A DNA stretch of 9,189 nucleotides, from contig CAXQRU010000047.1 in the NCBI GenBank assembly GCA_964226685.1, positions 1 through 9,189 on the forward strand. The letters are read 5' to 3'. Shown piece after piece: positions 6,438 to 9,189 of this stretch. The stretch comes from CAXQRU01 sp964226685 (GTDB lineage Bacteria > Pseudomonadota > Gammaproteobacteria > Pseudomonadales > Cellvibrionaceae). Both the position numbers and the translations under genes were made by a program. The notes beneath the pieces are model-generated. The model searched no databases. It saw only the letters and a program-made list of their open reading frames with translations, and was not told the DNA's origin. The number at the start of each line of letters is the position of its first letter. The stretch's first letter is position 1.

Positions 6438-8159
6438 TTAGTCCTTCGTTACTCGGTTAGCTTCCGCAAGGCTGGTAAGACCCTTGGCCACCTTGCGCAG
6501 CGCAGAAATTCGTAAATCGTTAAAGCCTTCCTCCTTGGCTAATTTGGCAATCTCCAGAGAGTTGCCGCCCTCCATTATAAGGCTGGAAATCCGTGGGGTA
6601 ATGCGAACCACTTCATAAACCCCTACACGGCCTTTGTAACCATTGAGGCATTGGTCACAGCCTATTGGCTTCATTATAGTCCAATCCACCCTGGGTATGC
6701 CGATATTCTCCTCGGTTAAGCCCTCAGTGACCATAATGTCATTTGGTAGATCAGTCTCTTTAACAGCGCAATGGCTACATAGGCGCCTCGCTAAGCGTTG
6801 GGCAATAATTAAACTGACGGTAGTGGCGACGTTAAAGGCCGGAACGCCCATATTGAGTAAGCGGGTCAAGGTCTCGGGTGCGCTATTCGTATGCAGGGTA
6901 GAGAGCACTAAGTGGCCCGTTTGAGCAGCCTTTATGGCAATTTCAGCGGTCTCCAAATCTCGAATCTCCCCTACCATCACAATATCAGGGTCTTGGCGCA
7001 AGAACGATCTTAGGGCTTCCGCGAAGGTCAAGCCAACCCTGGCATTTACTTGCACCTGGTTAATGCCCTCCAGGTTAATTTCGACTGGATCTTCGGCGGT
7101 AGATATATTGCGCTCTGGCGTGTTGAGAATATTGAGCCCCGTATAAAGTGAGACGGTTTTACCACTACCCGTGGGGCCGGTTACTAAAATCATACCTTGG
7201 GGTTGGTGCAAGGTATCTAGATACATTTTTTTTTGCTCTTCTTCATACCCCAGTGCATCAATGCCCAGTTTAGCCGAGCTTGGGTCAAGAATCCGCAGTA
7301 CAATCTTTTCACCAAATAGTGTAGGCAGCGTATTTACCCGAAAATCAATGGCGCGCCGTGCGGAGATTTTCATTTTAATACGGCCATCTTGGGGTTTGCG
7401 CCGCTCAGATAAATCCATTTGAGACATCACTTTTAAGCGAGCCGCCAAGCGTGTTGCTAAGTTAACCGGGGGTTTTTGAACCTCGCTTAAAATGCCGTCA
7501 GTTCGAAATCGAATTCGGTAAACTTTCTCATAAGGTTCAAAGTGAATATCTGAAGCCCCGGTTTTAATGGCCTCAAGCAGTACCTTGTTAATGAAGCGGA
7601 CAACAGGCGCTTCATCTTCTTCGCCAGCAGCAGAGTCTTTTTCTTCCTTCGAATCATTACTAATCTCTAAGTTTTCAAGTGAGTCGTCGTCTAAGCCACC
7701 TAAGGCATCACTCAAGTTTTCTTCTGAAGCGTTTAAATAGGCTTCTACTGCCTTCTCAAGCTTATCGGCCTCCACTAAAATACCATCAACGGTTAATCCC
7801 GTGCTAAATTTGACGTCATCTAGCGCTTGAATATCGGTTGGGTCATTAATGGCTACAAATAAACGCTTGCCGCGTTTAAAGAGGGGTAGTAAGCGATGTT
7901 TCGTAACCAGCTTTTTATCCACCACCTCTCTAGGAATACTATCGGGGTTAATAGTGCTCAAATCAAAAAGTGCACACCCAAACTCATGAGCAGCGACATT
8001 GGCCAGTTCCTGGGCACCTATAGCCCCTTGACTCACTAGGTGGTGGACCAAACTGGTATGAGCTGCTTGGCTGTCAGCAATATGCTTTTGCATTTGCTCT
8101 TGTTCAAACAACTTGTCTTTAACCAGTTTTAAAGCTAAACCACTTAGGGTTGCATTCAT
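6438..8159 (-). CDS. pilB: Type IV pilus extension ATPase PilB
   Basis: Hexameric cytoplasmic motor that drives pilus polymerisation. Numbered from the ATG chosen here it has 573 residues. An MshEN/T2SSE N-terminal domain covers about 40-140. An acidic linker (about 150-185) follows, then the secretion-ATPase core with Walker A GPTGSGKT (328-335), the Asp box AEDPVE (355-360), Walker B ending VGEIRD (396-401) and the His box TGHLVLSTLHTN (414-425). A zinc tetracysteine is present (C461/C464 and C501/C504). The reading frame stays open upstream to a TTG at 8177, but the ATG at 8159 is preferred: AGG lies seven bases before it, the protein then begins MNATLSGLAL like other PilB proteins, and the predicted transcription start is near 8184. 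First gene of pilBCD, divergent from pilA. Confidence 0.96.
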   Translation of the reverse strand: MNATLSGLALKLVKDKLFEQEQMQKHIADSQAAHTSLVHHLVSQGAIGAQELANVAAHEFGCALFDLSTINPDSIPREVVDKKLVTKHRLLPLFKRGKRLFVAINDPTDIQALDDVKFSTGLTVDGILVEADKLEKAVEAYLNASEENLSDALGGLDDDSLENLEISNDSKEEKDSAAGEEDEAPVVRFINKVLLEAIKTGASDIHFEPYEKVYRIRFRTDGILSEVQKPPVNLATRLAARLKVMSQMDLSERRKPQDGRIKMKISARRAIDFRVNTLPTLFGEKIVLRILDPSSAKLGIDALGYEEEQKKMYLDTLHQPQGMILVTGPTGSGKTVSLYTGLNILNTPERNISTAEDPVEINLEGINQVQVNARVGLTFAEALRSFLRQDPDIVMVGEIRDLETAEIAIKAAQTGHLVLSTLHTNSAPETLTRLLNMGVPAFNVATTVSLIIAQRLARRLCSHCAVKETDLPNDIMVTEGLTEENIGIPRVDWTIMKPIGCDQCLNGYKGRVGVYEVVRITPRISSLIMEGGNSLEIAKLAKEEGFNDLRISALRKVAKGLTSLAEANRVTKD

Positions 8160-8190
8160 AGAAAAACCTAACAGCAAATTATCTTTATTT

Positions 8191-8217
8191 ATTATAGCCT
8201 AGCAGATAACTTATCAA
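8191..8217 (-). promoter_or_regulatory. Sigma-70-type promoter of pilBCD
   Basis: On the minus strand TTGATA (8217-8212) is followed, after a 15-base spacer, by a perfect TATAAT (8196-8191). The hexamers are 5/6 and 6/6, but the spacer is shorter than ideal. Transcription would begin near 8184, giving a leader of about 25 bases before the PilB ATG at 8159. A TTG start at 8177 would have only a seven-base leader, so this also supports the ATG. Confidence 0.5.
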
Positions 8218-8314
8218 ATAAGCGGGGACTTTGTCATCCACTATCTTAAATACAATTTATTTGTGAGCTAACACTCAAAGTCGCCCTTCTAGGGTATATT
8301 TTGACAAATTACGT

Positions 8315-8329
8315 CACTAATTTAGTGTC
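8315..8329 (+). promoter_or_regulatory. Palindrome with PilR-like GTGTC in the pilA upstream region
   Basis: CACTAA-T-TTAGTG is a perfect 13-base palindrome (8315-8327), and its right arm runs into GTGTC (8325-8329). As I recall it, PilR of Pseudomonas binds repeated sites ending in C/GTGTC some 80-120 bases upstream of the pilA start. This element lies about 80-105 bases upstream of the start sites predicted below. It is a candidate activator site; only one clear copy is visible. The rest of the 8160-8445 gap is AT-rich and otherwise unremarkable. Confidence 0.3.
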
Positions 8330-8381
8330 TGCTTAATGCAAGTGAATTTCTAATTATATGAATCATAATGGTTTTATAATG

Positions 8382-8397
8382 TGGCATAGAAAATGTA
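8382..8397 (+). promoter_or_regulatory. Sigma-54-like promoter candidate 1 for pilA (distal)
   Basis: TGGCATAGAAAATGTA has a strong -24 half (TGGCA) with correct spacing, but the -12 half reads TGT instead of TGC, a mismatch at a nearly invariant base. The start would be near 8408, with a leader of about 38 bases. A perfect sigma-70 TATAAT lies just upstream (8375-8380) without a good -35. Confidence 0.35.
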
Positions 8398-8403
8398 TCT
8401 TTT

Positions 8404-8419
8404 TGGATGTATTTTTGCT
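8404..8419 (+). promoter_or_regulatory. Sigma-54-like promoter candidate 2 for pilA (proximal)
   Basis: TGGATGTATTTTTGCT has the invariant GG and GC with the required ten bases between them and a perfect TTGC -12 half; the -24 half is only TGG. The start would be near 8430, leaving about 16 bases before the ATG, just enough for the GGAG ribosome-binding site (8435-8438). It lies exactly 22 bases after candidate 1. pilA is sigma-54/PilR-dependent in Pseudomonas; which motif is used here is unknown. Confidence 0.4.
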
Positions 8420-8445
8420 AACCATCCACACACCGGAGTTTATTT

Positions 8446-8937
8446 ATGAAAAAAGTACAACAAGGTTTTACCTTAATTGAATTAATGATCGTGGTTGCTA
8501 TCATCGGCATTCTTGCTGCTGTTGCGTTGCCGGCTTATCAAGACTATACCGTCAGGTCTAAAATTACGGAAATTGTTAATATGGCGGGTGCAGGTAAAAT
8601 AACATTCTTCGAAGAGTATTCATCTGAAGGTCAGCTCCCTGCTGCTGCGCCAGCGGCAGGAACTCCAATTGGTGACTGGCTGGGAACTGTTACCGCTTCT
8701 CAGTATACTGCCGCTGCTGCACCCACCTATGCTTTAGCTTCATCTGGTGCACTAACAAATAACCAGGCTCAAGTTACTATTACTCTGGCTAATGTTGGTG
8801 GTACGGCTGATGTTGCGGGCACAAATACCGTGGTATTCTACTTCACAGCTGATACTAATGGTATGAATTTAACTTGTGATAGTGGTACAACTGGCACCAC
8901 AGTTGAATCAAAATACTTGCCTTCGATTTGTAGATAG
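8446..8937 (+). CDS. pilA: Type IVa major pilin precursor PilA
   Basis: Structural subunit of the type IV pilus. The 163-residue prepilin has a six-residue basic leader plus glycine (MKKVQQG) and is cut by PilD before F8, which is then N-methylated. E12 is the conserved Glu5 of the mature pilin needed for assembly. Residues 8-31 (FTLIELMIVV and onward to ALPAY) form the hydrophobic alpha-1 spine that anchors the subunit in the membrane and in the fibre core. The globular part is rich in Ala, Thr and Gly with an Ala-Pro segment (65-75), and C144 and C162 should form the C-terminal disulfide loop. Length and leader indicate a type IVa major pilin rather than a minor one. GGAG lies seven bases before the ATG. 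The gene is transcribed alone: sigma-54-like motifs precede it and a strong terminator follows. Confidence 0.96.
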   Translation: MKKVQQGFTLIELMIVVAIIGILAAVALPAYQDYTVRSKITEIVNMAGAGKITFFEEYSSEGQLPAAAPAAGTPIGDWLGTVTASQYTAAAAPTYALASSGALTNNQAQVTITLANVGGTADVAGTNTVVFYFTADTNGMNLTCDSGTTGTTVESKYLPSICR

Positions 8938-8959
8938 GTAGTATATAGCTCTAAATTGG

Positions 8960-8998
8960 GCAAACTCCATAAATGGTTGGAGTTTGCTTTATTTTATA
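8960..8998 (+). terminator. Rho-independent terminator of pilA
   Basis: A ten-base perfect stem, GCAAACTCCA (8960-8969) with TGGAGTTTGC (8978-8987), closes an eight-base loop and is followed by a T-rich run (TTTATTTTAT). It begins 22 bases after the pilA stop. The minus-strand side lacks a U-tract, so it works in one direction only. Confidence 0.9.
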
Positions 8999-9189
8999 AA
9001 TTTCTGTTGAACGTCTACTATTAATCAAGCTCTAATAAATTCTTCGTTTTAAGTTTTAATTACTCTTTCGTGATTTGTCTAGTCGTCCCAATTCTTCACT
9101 TACAAAGCGGAGTGGAATGACAAAACCAGGACTACGCGGTATACGCATTATTAAATGACAAACCTGATGGAAAAATAATAAAGATTTTT
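8999..9189. other. AT-rich right edge, no gene assigned
   Basis: No tRNA fold and no recognisable complete gene are seen here. Three weak coding signals exist. On the plus strand a 13-codon frame (9117-9158, MTKPGLRGIRIIK) follows GGAG at 9109-9112 and then stops. A second plus frame is open from 9121 to the window end and contains YALLNDKPDGKIIKIF, but has no start codon after an in-frame TGA. On the minus strand a frame open from the window edge ends at 9056 and contains IPRSPGFVIPL and SEELGRLDK, so it could be the tail of a gene beyond the window or a decayed repeat. None is strong enough to call. Confidence 0.3.

Noticed and set aside
8301..8306. Perfect TTGACA in the pilA upstream region as a -35 box
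   Set aside because: No acceptable -10 hexamer occurs 15-19 bases downstream.
9117..9158. MTKPGLRGIRIIK as the start of diacylglycerol kinase DgkA
   Set aside because: The G-x-x-R-I-I-K ending recalls the DgkA N terminus, but the frame stops at once and neither other frame continues with the DgkA sequence.
8999..9189. A tRNA gene downstream of pilA, as found in Pseudomonas
   Set aside because: No cloverleaf, TTCGA-type T-loop or CCA-end pattern is visible; the stretch is too AT-rich.
1..9189. CRISPR arrays, insertion sequences, phage genes or defence clusters beyond the toxin-antitoxin pair
   Set aside because: No regularly spaced repeats, transposase motifs, terminal inverted repeats or target duplications were seen.

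Overview
The window looks like a chromosomal segment of a gammaproteobacterium of moderate to low GC. The main reason is the divergent pilA / pilBCD arrangement, with proteins that match the Pseudomonas-type type IV pilus set motif for motif. The PilB, PilC and PilD family signatures are intact, and the gene order is that of Pseudomonadales, Oceanospirillales and Cellvibrionales relatives. I cannot name the genus from sequence alone.

Left part (1-1077, + strand): msrB, a methionine-(R)-sulfoxide reductase, overlaps by ATGA a membrane protein with a C-terminal DUF1499 domain. These two are probably co-translated. The DUF1499 gene converges on and overlaps (1068-1077) an uncharacterised single-pass membrane protein with coiled-coil-like helices, encoded on the minus strand (1068-1859).

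Middle part (1860-4339): a minus-strand SulP/SLC26 anion permease (1963-3606) resembles the cyanobacterial Na+-dependent bicarbonate transporter BicA very closely, including the residues remembered as its Na+ site. It has a convincing sigma-70 promoter at 3634-3662. Divergent from it is a type II toxin-antitoxin pair: a ribbon-helix-helix antitoxin and a ParE/RelE-type toxin. A perfect palindrome between its -10 element and start codon is the likely autoregulatory operator.

Right part (4342-9189): the type IV pilus locus. pilB (extension ATPase), pilC (inner-membrane platform) and pilD (prepilin peptidase/methyltransferase) form a tight minus-strand operon. The major pilin gene pilA is divergent on the plus strand, with two sigma-54-like motifs, a palindrome carrying a PilR-like GTGTC, and a strong intrinsic terminator. 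PilD cleaves and methylates PilA, PilC anchors the assembly platform, and PilB powers polymerisation. The genes usual after pilD in Pseudomonas (coaE, yacG) are absent; the toxin-antitoxin module abuts the pilD stop instead. The last ~190 bases hold no gene I can assign.

Overall the window is mostly well-known families. I did not find a clearly undescribed multi-gene system. The points most worth a second look are the BicA-like transporter, the toxin-antitoxin module at the pil locus boundary, the MsrB with a displaced resolving cysteine, the two uncharacterised membrane proteins and the unexplained right edge.
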